A stretch of 64,000 nucleotides of DNA from Leucobacter komagatae (GTDB lineage: Bacteria; Actinomycetota; Actinomycetes; Actinomycetales; Microbacteriaceae): NCBI RefSeq assembly GCF_000834055.1, contig NZ_JXSQ01000010.1, positions 39,143 to 103,142 on the forward strand. The letters are read 5' to 3'. Positions within the stretch are counted from its first letter, which is position 1. Each line of letters starts with the position of its first letter. Made by a program: the position numbers and the translations under genes. Shown here piece after piece: positions 17,961-26,870 of the stretch. The notes below the pieces were generated by a model. It searched no databases, had not been told where the DNA came from, and saw only the letters and a list, made by a program, of their open reading frames with translations.

Positions 17961-19073
17961 CTACAGTCGCTTAAGCTTCGGAATGTTCCGCGTCGCGCCA
18001 GCATCCGTCGGCACGATCATCTCCTGGGCGGCGGCGATGGCACCGGCCACGGGCGCCTGCGGGTCAGCTGCCGCTGATCCGCTCCGAACCGCGAGCGTGA
18101 GATCGCCGGGCACCGATCGCTTCAGCAGTGCGAGCGCGATGCCACCCCACTCGTGGTGGAGCGCTGCGCGGGTGATTCGCCCGACGGGTCGCGCATCGGG
18201 ATCCGCGGCCTCACCCTCTCGGAAGACGAGCGCGCCGGCGATGGGCAGTTCGCCCTCCGAGCCATCGAGGTGGAGCAAGACAAGCCGTCGTGGCGGGTGG
18301 CCGAGGTTGTGCACCTTCGCGACGGTCTCCTGCCCGCGGTAGCACCCCTTGGTGAGGTGAACCGCGCTGCGCAACCAATCAAACTCGTGTGGGATCGCCC
18401 GGTCGTCGACGTCGGCGGCGCGGGATGGGCGCCACGCACGAATCTCGAGCGCGTCGAGCGCCATCAGGCCAGCCGGTGCGGCGGCGCGCGAGACGGCAGC
18501 CAACGCAGCGGCCGGGAAGACAAACTGTACGGCGCTCCAGTCGGCACCAGCGTGCTCGCCGTGCGCGTACTGGGTGCCGCCGCGCGCGACCTCAGCCCAC
18601 GGGTCGGCCCATTCGACAACGGGCTCGAGCGCGCGCAACGCGGTCGTTGCGCTCCCGCCCTCGAACGCGAGTACCGCTGCGAACCGCTCTGAAACGTCCT
18701 CGACGACGACGCGCAGCGCGAATCGCATGCGGTTGAGGTATGTGGCGAGAGACTCGGCAGAGTCCTCGTCGACGAGCAACCAGGCGGTCTCGCCATCGTC
18801 GACAACGCGGATTGCGTGTTGGATTCTGCCATTCGGGTCAAGCAGCAGCGTCTCGGTTGCCACGCCGGGGGCGAGCCCGAGGAGCTGCTGACTCGTCATC
18901 GAGTTCAGCCAGCTCAGGCGGTCAACGCCGCCGACGGTGATGATGCCGCGATGCGAGAGATCGACGACAGCGTTACCCGCGTCGAGGGCGCGCTGTTCGG
19001 CGACTGGCGAGCCGTAGTGGAGCGCGACTGGCTCCCCGACCGCCCCAGGCAGTGTGAGGAACGGGCTCGACAT
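17961..19073 (-). CDS. ygfZ: Folate-binding YgfZ/GcvT-like protein
   Basis: 370-residue protein of the YgfZ/IBA57 family, which uses a tetrahydrofolate-type cofactor to support iron-sulfur cluster assembly or repair. The signature KGCYRGQE is present near residue 250, followed by the conserved LGHPPRRL. The N-terminal aminomethyltransferase-like domain has RGIITVGGVDRLSWLNSMTSQ. ATG 19073 (MSSPFLTLPG) was chosen over an upstream ATG whose extra 21 residues overlap the small membrane-protein gene. Confidence 0.9.
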   Translation of the reverse strand: MSSPFLTLPGAVGEPVALHYGSPVAEQRALDAGNAVVDLSHRGIITVGGVDRLSWLNSMTSQQLLGLAPGVATETLLLDPNGRIQHAIRVVDDGETAWLLVDEDSAESLATYLNRMRFALRVVVEDVSERFAAVLAFEGGSATTALRALEPVVEWADPWAEVARGGTQYAHGEHAGADWSAVQFVFPAAALAAVSRAAAPAGLMALDALEIRAWRPSRAADVDDRAIPHEFDWLRSAVHLTKGCYRGQETVAKVHNLGHPPRRLVLLHLDGSEGELPIAGALVFREGEAADPDARPVGRITRAALHHEWGGIALALLKRSVPGDLTLAVRSGSAAADPQAPVAGAIAAAQEMIVPTDAGATRNIPKLKRL

Positions 19074-19087
19074 GAGGGAGCGAGCGA

Positions 19088-19192
19088 CTAGCGCTGACCC
19101 TTGAAGAGATTGTAAATAACGGCGCCGGAGACCCAAGCGATCGCGACGCCCGCGAGACCAAGAAGGCCAAGGAAGAAGAGTTCAAGAGCCAT
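19088..19192 (-). CDS. 34-residue single-pass membrane protein
   Basis: Very short open frame with strong hydrophobic character. It runs MALELFFLGLLGLAGVAIAW and then VSGAVIYNLFKGQR, one membrane helix with a short basic tail. GGAG lies 8 bases before ATG 19192; another ATG two codons earlier would leave only 2 bases. It sits between a small membrane-protein gene and ygfZ, 14 bases upstream of the ygfZ start, all on the minus strand. The GGAG lies within a potential hairpin (19201-19226), so translation may depend on passage of ribosomes through the upstream gene. Function unknown. Confidence 0.65.
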   Translation of the reverse strand: MALELFFLGLLGLAGVAIAWVSGAVIYNLFKGQR

Positions 19193-19226
19193 AAGCATGG
19201 CTCCAGTCTAGCAACTCTTGCTGGAG

Positions 19227-19514
19227 CTAGCGGATGAGCGTGCCGAAGATGTCGATCACCGCGATAATCACCACGGAGCCGGCGATACTAAACGCGAGGC
19301 GACTGATGAAGCCCTCACGCTGGGCGGTGCCGAGCTGGAGCGCGAAGGTGACAAGCGTCGACACGCCGACGGCGAGCGTGAGCCACTGGAAACGTGCGCC
19401 GTCGACCAACACCGTCACGAGCACTCCGAACACCACGGCAACACCCCACGCGATGATGAGGCGCGGCAGGTGCCAAGACACTCGCGTGACCTCGCTCGTT
19501 TCACTTGCACTCAT
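19227..19514 (-). CDS. Small four-helix membrane protein of unknown function
   Basis: 95-residue protein with a polar N terminus of about 15 residues and about four predicted membrane helices (around 17-35, 42-60, 62-75 and 78-94), ending close to the membrane. I recognise no family. It starts the minus-strand group that continues with the 34-residue protein, ygfZ and perhaps gpmA, and is divergent from the regulator gene at 19588. Confidence 0.75.
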   Translation of the reverse strand: MSASETSEVTRVSWHLPRLIIAWGVAVVFGVLVTVLVDGARFQWLTLAVGVSTLVTFALQLGTAQREGFISRLAFSIAGSVVIIAVIDIFGTLIR

Positions 19515-19587
19515 TTACATATCTTCCCACACTGCCGCAGTTGCCGCCCCAGTAAGATGAACCCCTAGACAGTTCGGGAGGTCAGCC

Positions 19588-20346
19588 ATGCACCTACTGC
19601 TCCTCACCGCGGCTGATTTCGCCGGCAACCGCGACGACGGGCGGCAGCCGCAGCGCGGCTCAGGAACGCTCAGCGATCCGCCGCCGCACACTCAGCTGAC
19701 ACCGCTGCCCTCGCTCGACGTGCTTCCGCACGAGGTATCGATTGCGAGCATTGCGTCTCCGCTGCAGGCCGCACTCGCGCAGGAGGGGGCGACGCATCCG
19801 GCAGACGCCATCCTGCTTGACGGCACGCGCGACCCGCGGGCTGCCCGCGCCGCAGCACTCGCCCTCAGCGAGCGCACCCGGCTGCCGCGCGTCGCGATTC
19901 TGCGCGACGCAGCGCTCGCCGCGCTCTCCCCTGAGTGGGGCGTCGCCGATTTCCTCACCCCTGAGGCAAGCCCAGCCGAGATCGACGCGCGGCTGAAGCT
20001 GCTCGCCGCGGCTCACACGGCTGGCGCGCCAACCGGTGCAGGTGCAGCCGTGGAAGTGTCTGGCGTGGAGATTGATGAGTCGAACTTCATCGCGACGGTG
20101 CACGGGCGCACTCTCGATCTCACCTACAAAGAGTTTGAGCTGCTGCACTTCCTTGCGCTTCACCCGGCACGGGTCTTCACGCGCGAACAGCTCCTCACGG
20201 AGGTGTGGGGTACCGACTATTTTGGCGGCGCGCGCACGGTCGACGTGCACGTGCGGCGGCTCCGCGCGAAGCTCGGAGAGCACGAGTTGCTCATTAGTAC
20301 GGTGCGCGGGGTCGGCTACGGCTTCGCGCGTGGCAGCCAGGGTTAG
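19588..20346 (+). CDS. OmpR/GlnR-type winged-helix transcriptional regulator
   Basis: 252-residue regulator. The C-terminal part (about 150-250) is a clear OmpR-type winged helix (LTYKEFELLHFLALHPARVFTRE, then VDVHVRRLRAKLGE and VRGVGYGF). The N-terminal part is only receiver-like: DAILLDG could hold the aspartate, but the usual acidic pair, threonine and lysine pattern is not clear and an inserted His/Pro-rich loop is present. That resembles the atypical receiver of GlnR. In Mycobacterium the gene before mshD is glnR (Rv0818), which supports a GlnR-like identity; I hold that as likely, not proven. The gap to mshD is 36 bases. Confidence 0.8.
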   Translation: MHLLLLTAADFAGNRDDGRQPQRGSGTLSDPPPHTQLTPLPSLDVLPHEVSIASIASPLQAALAQEGATHPADAILLDGTRDPRAARAAALALSERTRLPRVAILRDAALAALSPEWGVADFLTPEASPAEIDARLKLLAAAHTAGAPTGAGAAVEVSGVEIDESNFIATVHGRTLDLTYKEFELLHFLALHPARVFTREQLLTEVWGTDYFGGARTVDVHVRRLRAKLGEHELLISTVRGVGYGFARGSQG

Positions 20347-20382
20347 CCGTCACGAACAAGCGGTAAGAGATAGGAGCACGGG

Positions 20383-21366
20383 ATGCGGGCAGACAGTCGG
20401 GACAGTGTGAGCGGTGTCATCCTTGAGGCGGGCTCGGCCGAGCACGCAACCCCGATCATCGAACGCGCGGAACGTAGCGACAGGGTTCCGCCGGTCTCCG
20501 ACCAGGCGTTGCTCGCTGCGGCGCAGGGCCAGCGCGAGCTGCTGCTGATTTCTCGCGCGGCAGACAGCGGCCACGCTGCTGGCGAGCCGGTGGCCGTCGG
20601 TGTACTCGGCCAGGGCGAGCTCGACCTCGTTGTGGATCCCGCCGCGCGCGGGGCTGGGGTGGGAACCGCAGCGCTGCACGCGCTGCTCGAGCGGCACGCG
20701 GCGGCCGCTGGTGCTGCAGGCGGGGAGCCCGGGTTGCTTGCCTGGGCGCACGGCGTCAACCCAGCGGCGACGGCGCTGCTCAGCGGCGCAGGTTTTCGCC
20801 CGGTGCGTTCACTGTTTCGGATGGCGCTGGATCCGGCGCTGCTGCCGGCGGCTGGCAGTGACCCCATGAGCGTCGCGCTGCCCGAGGGGTTCGCGTTGCG
20901 AACATTCGATACGGATCGCGAGGCCACCCCCGATGCCCCCGACGATGCGAGCGCGTGGGTTGCCGTGAACGCCAGAGCGTTTGCGAGCCACCCTGAGCAG
21001 GGACGAGTGACGCTCGCGGACTTCGCCCTCATGCGCGAGGAGTCGTGGTTCGACGCGTCGGACCTGCTGTTGCTCGCGTCGGTGAACAGCACGCAGCTGG
21101 CTGGTTTCACCTGGGTAAAGACGGTACGCGACGGGGAGCTCGTTGAGACGGAGCTGTACGCGATCGGCGTTGACCCTGAGCACGCTGGGCGGGGTCTTGG
21201 CAGGGCGCTGCTTGAGGTGACGCTTGCGCGGATGGCGCAGCACGGGCCTTCCAAGGTGACGCTCTACGTCGACGGCGAGAACGAGCGGGCCGTCCGCATG
21301 TACGAGGCCGCGGGGTTTACCGTCGATTCACGAAGCACACAATGGCGCGGCCCAGCCGGACACTAG
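20383..21366 (+). CDS. mshD: Mycothiol synthase (acetyltransferase)
   Basis: 327-residue tandem GNAT protein. MshD acetylates the cysteinyl amine of Cys-GlcN-Ins with acetyl-CoA, the last step of mycothiol synthesis. Both GNAT halves are visible: N-terminal DPAARGAGVGTAAL, and C-terminal IGVDPEHAGRGLGRALLEV with YVDGENERAVRMYEAAGF, the pyrophosphate-binding and late motifs. The active site is expected in the C-terminal domain. AGGAGC lies about 7 bases before the ATG. Presence of this gene marks an actinobacterium. It sits in a same-strand run with the regulator and ppk, 16 bases before ppk. Confidence 0.93.
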   Translation: MRADSRDSVSGVILEAGSAEHATPIIERAERSDRVPPVSDQALLAAAQGQRELLLISRAADSGHAAGEPVAVGVLGQGELDLVVDPAARGAGVGTAALHALLERHAAAAGAAGGEPGLLAWAHGVNPAATALLSGAGFRPVRSLFRMALDPALLPAAGSDPMSVALPEGFALRTFDTDREATPDAPDDASAWVAVNARAFASHPEQGRVTLADFALMREESWFDASDLLLLASVNSTQLAGFTWVKTVRDGELVETELYAIGVDPEHAGRGLGRALLEVTLARMAQHGPSKVTLYVDGENERAVRMYEAAGFTVDSRSTQWRGPAGH

Positions 21367-21382
21367 GTGCCAGAATAGAACC

Positions 21383-23506
21383 ATGAGCGAAGAGACCCGC
21401 GAGATCACCATCGTCGATGACGGGGCTTTGCCCGCCGATCGGTACATCGACCGCGAACTCAGCTGGCTCGCGTTCAACCAGCGCGTCCTCGAGCTCGCGG
21501 AAGACGAAACCGTTCCGCTGCTTGAGCGAGCGAAGTTCCTCTCCATTTTCGCGACGAACCTCGACGAGTTCTTCATGGTCCGCGTTGCCGGCCTGAAGCG
21601 CCGCATCGTCACAGGGCTTGCGGTTCCGACGAACGTCGGGCGCGCCCCGACCGAGGTGCTCGCTGAGATCAACCGCACCGCCTCCGAGCTGCAGCTGCGG
21701 CACGCTCGCTGCTTCGCGGAGAAGGTCAAGCCGCAACTCGCTGACGCCGGGATCCACATCGTCGAGTGGGAGGCCCTCGACGATGCCGACCGCGAGATCC
21801 TCACCAATTACTACGAGCAGCGCATCTACCCCGTGCTCATGCCGCTCGCCGTCGACCCTGCGCACCCCTTCCCCTACATTTCGGGCCGCGCGCTCAACCT
21901 GTCGATCAGGGTGCACAACCCGAACACCGACAAGATCGAATTCGCGCGCCTGAAGGTGCCGCAGATGATCCCCCGTTACGTGCGTGTGGATCGCCGCGAG
22001 TCCGACGACAACGTTCGCTTCATCGCGCTCGAAGAGCTCATCGCGAACCAGCTCGACGGGCTCTTTCCCGGCATGAAGGTTATCGACGACCACGTCTTCC
22101 GCGTCACCCGCAACGAGGACGTTGAGATCGAGGAAGACGAGACAGAGAACCTCATCCAGGCGCTCGAGAAGGAGCTGCTGCGCCGTCGCTTCGGCCCGCC
22201 GATCCGCCTCGAAATCTCCGACGACATGGACGAGGCAACGCTCGACCTCCTCATCCGCGAATTCGACATCGACGAAGAGCAGGTCTACACGCTTCCGGCG
22301 CCGCTCGACCTTTCGGGGCTGTTCGGGCTTGCGAGCCTGCGCCGGCCAGACCTCAAGTACCAGCCGCACATCCCCGTCACGCACCCGGCGTTTCGCACGA
22401 GTTCGCCGAGCGATAAGCCAGACATGTTCGCTGCGATCGCCAGGCGTGAGGTGCTCGTGCATCACCCGTACGAATCGTTTGCGACCAGCGTGCAGGCCTT
22501 CATTGAGCAGGCGGCCACCGACCCAGACGTGCTTGCGATCAAGCAGACCCTGTATCGCACGTCGGGCGACAGCCCCATCGTTGCCTCGCTCATCAAGGCT
22601 GCCGAGGCAGGCAAGCAGGTGCTCGCGCTCGTCGAGGTGAAGGCACGCTTCGACGAGGAAGCGAACATCACCTGGGCTCGCAAGCTCGAACAGGCCGGGG
22701 TGCACGTCGTCTACGGCATCGTCGGGCTGAAGACGCACTGCAAGCTCGTGCAGGTGATTCGTGAGGAGAGCGGAAAGCTCACCCACTACTGCCACATCGG
22801 TACGGGCAATTACAACCCGAAGACAAGCCGAATCTATGAGGACTTCGGGCTCTTCACGACGTCCTCCGAGATCGGCCGCGACGTCACGAAGCTGTTCAAC
22901 GTGCTCTCCGGGTACGCGATCGAAACCGACTACGACCGGCTCCTCGTCGCGCCCCTGCAGCTGCGCAGCGGGCTGCTCGAGCGGATCGAGCGCGAAGCGG
23001 AGCATGCCAGGGCTGGCCGGCCAAGCGGTATCCGCTTGAAAGCGAACTCCATGGTTGATGAGGCCATCATCGATGCGCTGTACCGCGCGAGTCAGGCCGG
23101 TGTTCCCGTCGACGTCTGGGTGCGTGGCATCTGCTCGATCCGCGCGGGCGTCCCAGGGCTATCCGAGAACATCCGCGTGCGTTCCGTACTCGGACGCTAC
23201 CTCGAACACTCACGAATTTACTCGTTCGAGAACGACGGCGAGCGAGACGTGTTCATCGGCAGCGCCGACCTCATGCACCGCAACCTCGATCGGCGCATCG
23301 AGGTGCTCGTGAGCCTCGCCGAGCGCGAACATCTCGCGCGCGTTGACCGGTTCTTCGGCTTCGCGTTCAGCGACGACGTCTCGTCGTGGCGCATGCTCCC
23401 CGACGGATCGTGGCAGCGCCGCGTCGTCAGCGAAGAGGGCGAGCCGCTCCCCGACCTGCAGGATCTCGTGATGACAGACCGCACCCAGGCGAGGAGAGCA
23501 CGGTAA
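21383..23506 (+). CDS. ppk: Polyphosphate kinase 1
   Basis: 707-residue PPK1, which makes polyphosphate from ATP. The N-terminal domain begins DRYIDRELSWLAFNQRVLELA and contains ATNLDEFFMVRVAG, both family hallmarks. The phosphorylated histidine is in YCHIGTGNYN (residue 471), and the second conserved region is SADLMHRNLDRRIEVL. Length is normal for PPK1. It lies between mshD and a NUDIX/phosphatase gene, each within 20 bases, so an operon is likely. No PHO box was found upstream, so phosphate control is not evident here. Confidence 0.96.
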   Translation: MSEETREITIVDDGALPADRYIDRELSWLAFNQRVLELAEDETVPLLERAKFLSIFATNLDEFFMVRVAGLKRRIVTGLAVPTNVGRAPTEVLAEINRTASELQLRHARCFAEKVKPQLADAGIHIVEWEALDDADREILTNYYEQRIYPVLMPLAVDPAHPFPYISGRALNLSIRVHNPNTDKIEFARLKVPQMIPRYVRVDRRESDDNVRFIALEELIANQLDGLFPGMKVIDDHVFRVTRNEDVEIEEDETENLIQALEKELLRRRFGPPIRLEISDDMDEATLDLLIREFDIDEEQVYTLPAPLDLSGLFGLASLRRPDLKYQPHIPVTHPAFRTSSPSDKPDMFAAIARREVLVHHPYESFATSVQAFIEQAATDPDVLAIKQTLYRTSGDSPIVASLIKAAEAGKQVLALVEVKARFDEEANITWARKLEQAGVHVVYGIVGLKTHCKLVQVIREESGKLTHYCHIGTGNYNPKTSRIYEDFGLFTTSSEIGRDVTKLFNVLSGYAIETDYDRLLVAPLQLRSGLLERIEREAEHARAGRPSGIRLKANSMVDEAIIDALYRASQAGVPVDVWVRGICSIRAGVPGLSENIRVRSVLGRYLEHSRIYSFENDGERDVFIGSADLMHRNLDRRIEVLVSLAEREHLARVDRFFGFAFSDDVSSWRMLPDGSWQRRVVSEEGEPLPDLQDLVMTDRTQARRAR

Positions 23507-23510
23507 CTTC

Positions 23511-24464
23511 GTGACGAAACAGATCTTTGCCGCGGGCACGATCCCGTGGCGGCGCGTACTCACCCCTGCCGGCGCAGAGGAACTCATGGTGCTGCTCATC
23601 CACAGGAGAAAGCAGCGGGACATCTCCTTCCCGAAGGGCAAACTCGACGCAGGCGAGAGCATGCCGGAGGCTGCGGTGCGCGAGACCCGTGAGGAGACAG
23701 GCCTGCGGGTGAGGCTCGGAGCGACCCTCGGCACGATCCACTACGAGCTGCCAGGCGGCAACGCGAAGATCGTGCAGTACTGGGCTGCCGAAGTCACAGC
23801 AAAAATGGCGCTCGCTTCGACGTTCAAGCCAAACTCCGAGGTGCAAGCACTCGAGTGGGTGCCGGTCGCCGCGGCACGCGACCTCCTCAGCTACGAGGCC
23901 GACCGCGAACTGTTCGACGTCTTCCTCAAGCTCGCAGCCCCCGGCCTCCTCGACACGTTTTCGGTCACGCTGTTGCGGCACGCGAAGGCAACGGCACGCG
24001 GCGAAGAAGCAGCGGAGGATTACCTCCGCCCGCTCACCCCAAGCGGCGAACGCCAGGCGCACACGCTCGCGCCGATCCTTCGCAGCTTCGCTCCGCGCCG
24101 AATCTACTCCTCCACCGCGACGCGGTGCCTCGCCACCGTTGCGCCCCTCGCGGAGCGCATCGGCAAGGATGTGCGGGAACGCGATTGCCTGAGCCAGGAT
24201 TTCTGGGACAGGGGCGACCTCACCGCGACCCGCAGGCTCATTGGGAAGATCGTGAAGCGCGGCCGCTCGACAGTCGTGTGCAGCCACCTACCAGTGCTAC
24301 CCGATCTTGCTCGCGAACTCATGTTGGCAAGTGGTAGTCTGCCTGGCGAGTACGTCGAGGACGCGGCTCGCCTCCCGCCAGCCGGATTTTCGGTCTTTCA
24401 CTTCTCCCGCACCCGACCGGGCGCGGGCATCCTCGGTGTCGAAACGTATCCGCTCAAGCACTAG
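23511..24464 (+). CDS. NUDIX hydrolase fused to histidine phosphatase (MutT1-like)
   Basis: 317-residue two-domain protein. Residues about 1-135 are a NUDIX domain with the box GESMPEAAVRETREETGL, in which the metal-binding REXXEE core is intact. Residues about 150-317 are a histidine phosphatase with LLRHAKA near residue 153. The architecture matches mycobacterial MutT1, which cleaves 8-oxo-(d)GTP or diadenosine polyphosphates. A GTG start 4 bases after the ppk stop indicates coupling with ppk. Combining a polyphosphate-making enzyme with a nucleotide-polyphosphate cleaver in one operon may link phosphate storage to nucleotide housekeeping (inference). Confidence 0.9.
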   Translation: MTKQIFAAGTIPWRRVLTPAGAEELMVLLIHRRKQRDISFPKGKLDAGESMPEAAVRETREETGLRVRLGATLGTIHYELPGGNAKIVQYWAAEVTAKMALASTFKPNSEVQALEWVPVAAARDLLSYEADRELFDVFLKLAAPGLLDTFSVTLLRHAKATARGEEAAEDYLRPLTPSGERQAHTLAPILRSFAPRRIYSSTATRCLATVAPLAERIGKDVRERDCLSQDFWDRGDLTATRRLIGKIVKRGRSTVVCSHLPVLPDLARELMLASGSLPGEYVEDAARLPPAGFSVFHFSRTRPGAGILGVETYPLKH

Positions 24465-24491
24465 CTCTTTCTGAGCTGTCAGGGGTTGTTC

Positions 24492-25388
24492 ATGCGCAAT
24501 GAAGCGCCGTACGGCGTGGTGGTAAATCCGAGGTCAGCGCTCGGCCGGGGTGCTCGAGTCGCGAAGGTGGTGCTCGCCGAGTTTGCGTCGGCAGGGGTGC
24601 ACGCGATTGAGATCACCGGCACCGACGGCGCAGACTGTCAGGCGAAGGTGCGCGCGGCATGCGCCGATGGCCTCCGCGGGCTCGTGCTCGTCGGCGGCGA
24701 CGGGCTCATTGGCCTCGTGCTCCAGGTCGCTGAGGCGAGAGCGCTGCCGATCGGCGTGGTTCCCGCAGGCAGCGGCAACGACTTCGCCCGCCAGTTCAAC
24801 CTCCCCAGCAGCCCGGCGGCCGCCGTCGCGCGGGTGCTCGCCGCGGAGGGTGCGCCGCTCGCAGTGGATCTCGGTGTGGTCGAGCGCCCAGGCACCGCGG
24901 AGCACTGGTTCGCCGGCGCGCTCTCCATCGGGCTCGACGCGGCGGTCAACCGGCGCGCCAACGCGATCCGCCTCCCGCTCGGGCCGCTTCGCTACCACCT
25001 CGCGTTGCTTGCGGAGCTCCCCGTGCTCCGCGGGCGCCGCTTCACCGTGCGCTCTGGCGACCGCGAGCGGTCGTTCATGGGGGTAATCGCGACGGTGATG
25101 AACACGCGGGCGATCGGCGGCGGCATCCGGCTCGCGCCGCTCGCCTCCGTGCACGACGGCTCGCTCGACATTGTCGAGATTGCTGACGGCCCGAAGCTGC
25201 GGCTGCTTCGGGTGCTCCTCCTCCTCGCGCGGGCACGGCACGAACGCCTGCCCGAGGTGACGATCACCCGGGTCGAACGGGTGCGGATCGACGCTGCAGA
25301 CGAGATCGCGTTCTCTGACGGGGAGCAGGTGGGTACGGGCCCGTTCGAGGTGCGTGTTGAACCGGGCGCGCTCATGCTGCTCGCCTAG
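24492..25388 (+). CDS. Diacylglycerol kinase-family lipid kinase (YegS/DgkB type)
   Basis: 298-residue member of the DAGK catalytic family. The nucleotide-binding VGGDGLIG motif is at about residues 65-72, and VVPAGSGNDFAR follows at about 88. The C-terminal half is the usual beta-sandwich, ending near FEVRVEPGALMLL. The family phosphorylates diacylglycerol or sphingoid lipids at the membrane surface. ATG 24492 was chosen because AGGGG stands 6 bases upstream; the TTG at 24486 would have no spacing. The stop lies 10 bases from the opposing CapA-like gene's stop. Confidence 0.9.
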   Translation: MRNEAPYGVVVNPRSALGRGARVAKVVLAEFASAGVHAIEITGTDGADCQAKVRAACADGLRGLVLVGGDGLIGLVLQVAEARALPIGVVPAGSGNDFARQFNLPSSPAAAVARVLAAEGAPLAVDLGVVERPGTAEHWFAGALSIGLDAAVNRRANAIRLPLGPLRYHLALLAELPVLRGRRFTVRSGDRERSFMGVIATVMNTRAIGGGIRLAPLASVHDGSLDIVEIADGPKLRLLRVLLLLARARHERLPEVTITRVERVRIDAADEIAFSDGEQVGTGPFEVRVEPGALMLLA

Positions 25389-25398
25389 CGGCGGCGCA

Positions 25399-26667
25399 TC
25401 ATTCTTCGGTGATGAGCCACTCGTGTAGGCCATGCTCGGCAGCGCCGAGCGATTCGACCGTCGCCCGTGTGCGCTCGCGCACGTCGGCGTCGAACTCTGG
25501 CCACTGGCACACGCCCTGCGGCGCATCGCTCGCGACCGAGCACCACCGGTAGCCCTGGTTCTGCAGGTTCGTCGCGGCAGCCCAGGCGAGATCCACGGCC
25601 TCCCACGAGCCATCTGGGTGCTGCGCAAACTGCACCCGCGAGAGCAGGAACTCGTTGTTCACGCGGTTCGCCGGCGGCGCGCTCTCGCTCACGAAATTAC
25701 CTGTGCCGTAGTGGATCCACTTGCCGTTGTGCATCTCGAACGGCTGGATCGAGTGCGTGTGATTCGAGTACATGAAGTCGAACTCGCCTGAGTCCATGAG
25801 CGCGTGCGCATCGGCGGTCTGTTCGGTGGTCGGCTGCGACCAGTATTCTGCGCCGTTGTGCTGCACGCCGATAACGATGTCGGCGCCGAGTTCGCGCGCG
25901 GTCTTCGCCTTCGCGATCGACCGTTCGATATCGAGGTCGAAGTCGGTTCCGCTGAAATCCACCTGCCAATCGAACTCGCTGAAGTTGCCGTTGAGCCCGT
26001 ATGTCGAGGTGATGACCGCGATCCTCACACCGTTCGCTTCGACGATGAGGGGCACGTCGCGTTCGCCCTCTTCCCGGTACGTCCCGGTGTGCTCGAGCCC
26101 GGCGGCCTCGAGGGTGTCGAGCGTGCGCACGAGGCCCTCGGTGCCCATATCGACGCTGTGGTTCGAGGCCGTCGTCGCAACGTCAAACCCGATCGCTTTC
26201 GCCGCAACCGCAACCTCTGGTGGCGTGCTGAACAGGGGAAACCCCGCGTACGGGCCGCCCGGCGCGGCGAGCGGGGTCTCCTGCTGGTAGATCGCAAGAT
26301 CACTCGCGTCGAGGTACTGCTTCGCGCCGTCGAGGAGCGGAAGGAAATCGAAGTTGTGGCCCTCTTCCGTTGTCGGAATCGCGAACGGCCGCCACAGCCC
26401 GGGGTGGAACAGGAAGTCGCCAGCAAACGCGATGCTCACGCAGTGATCGGTTGGGCAGGCTGGGCCAAGGCCTGGCTGCGGCGTGACCACCTGCTCGGGC
26501 TCCTCCTGCGGTTCCTGGGGTTTTACTGGCGCTGGCGGAGCGGGCGCGTCTTGCTCCGGCTCATCGGCGCAGCCAGCGGTTCCGACGATGAGTGCGAGCG
26601 CCAGGAGTGCCGCGCCCGAGCGGAACACGGCGCGTGCCGACCGCGCGGCAACGGCTGAGTGCGTCAT
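25399..26667 (-). CDS. CapA-family (poly-gamma-glutamate/metallophosphatase-like) lipoprotein
   Basis: 422-residue exported lipoprotein. Chosen start ATG 26667 gives a basic N terminus, a hydrophobic core and a lipobox at IVGTAGC, followed by a Pro-rich linker. The catalytic-type domain starts at about residue 70 with VSIAFAGDFLFHPG and contains SNHSVDMG and YSNHTHSIQPFE...GTGNF, the CapA (PGA_cap) pattern thought to bind metal. Longer upstream starts would bury the signal peptide. No capB/capC genes are near, so polyglutamate capsule synthesis is not supported; many stand-alone CapA proteins have unknown substrates. Confidence 0.88.
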   Translation of the reverse strand: MTHSAVAARSARAVFRSGAALLALALIVGTAGCADEPEQDAPAPPAPVKPQEPQEEPEQVVTPQPGLGPACPTDHCVSIAFAGDFLFHPGLWRPFAIPTTEEGHNFDFLPLLDGAKQYLDASDLAIYQQETPLAAPGGPYAGFPLFSTPPEVAVAAKAIGFDVATTASNHSVDMGTEGLVRTLDTLEAAGLEHTGTYREEGERDVPLIVEANGVRIAVITSTYGLNGNFSEFDWQVDFSGTDFDLDIERSIAKAKTARELGADIVIGVQHNGAEYWSQPTTEQTADAHALMDSGEFDFMYSNHTHSIQPFEMHNGKWIHYGTGNFVSESAPPANRVNNEFLLSRVQFAQHPDGSWEAVDLAWAAATNLQNQGYRWCSVASDAPQGVCQWPEFDADVRERTRATVESLGAAEHGLHEWLITEE

Positions 26668-26870
26668 GGCCCTGAGTCTACGGTGAGCGTTTCGTCCGGC
26701 GTGCAACGATTTGAACCTGACGCCGGCCGGCTCGCCGCGCGACTGTCGCATCGAACGAAGGCCGCGCAATCTGTTAGCGCCAGCGCACAAGAACCCCTGC
26801 GTTGCAGACCATAGGATCGATACAGCCGCTATCCGCGGACGGGTCGCATTTCTCGATGGGGAGGATACCA

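Noticed and set aside
21317..23005. 562-residue minus-strand frame under ppk
   Set aside because: It is a shadow of the well-supported ppk frame and shows no family motif.
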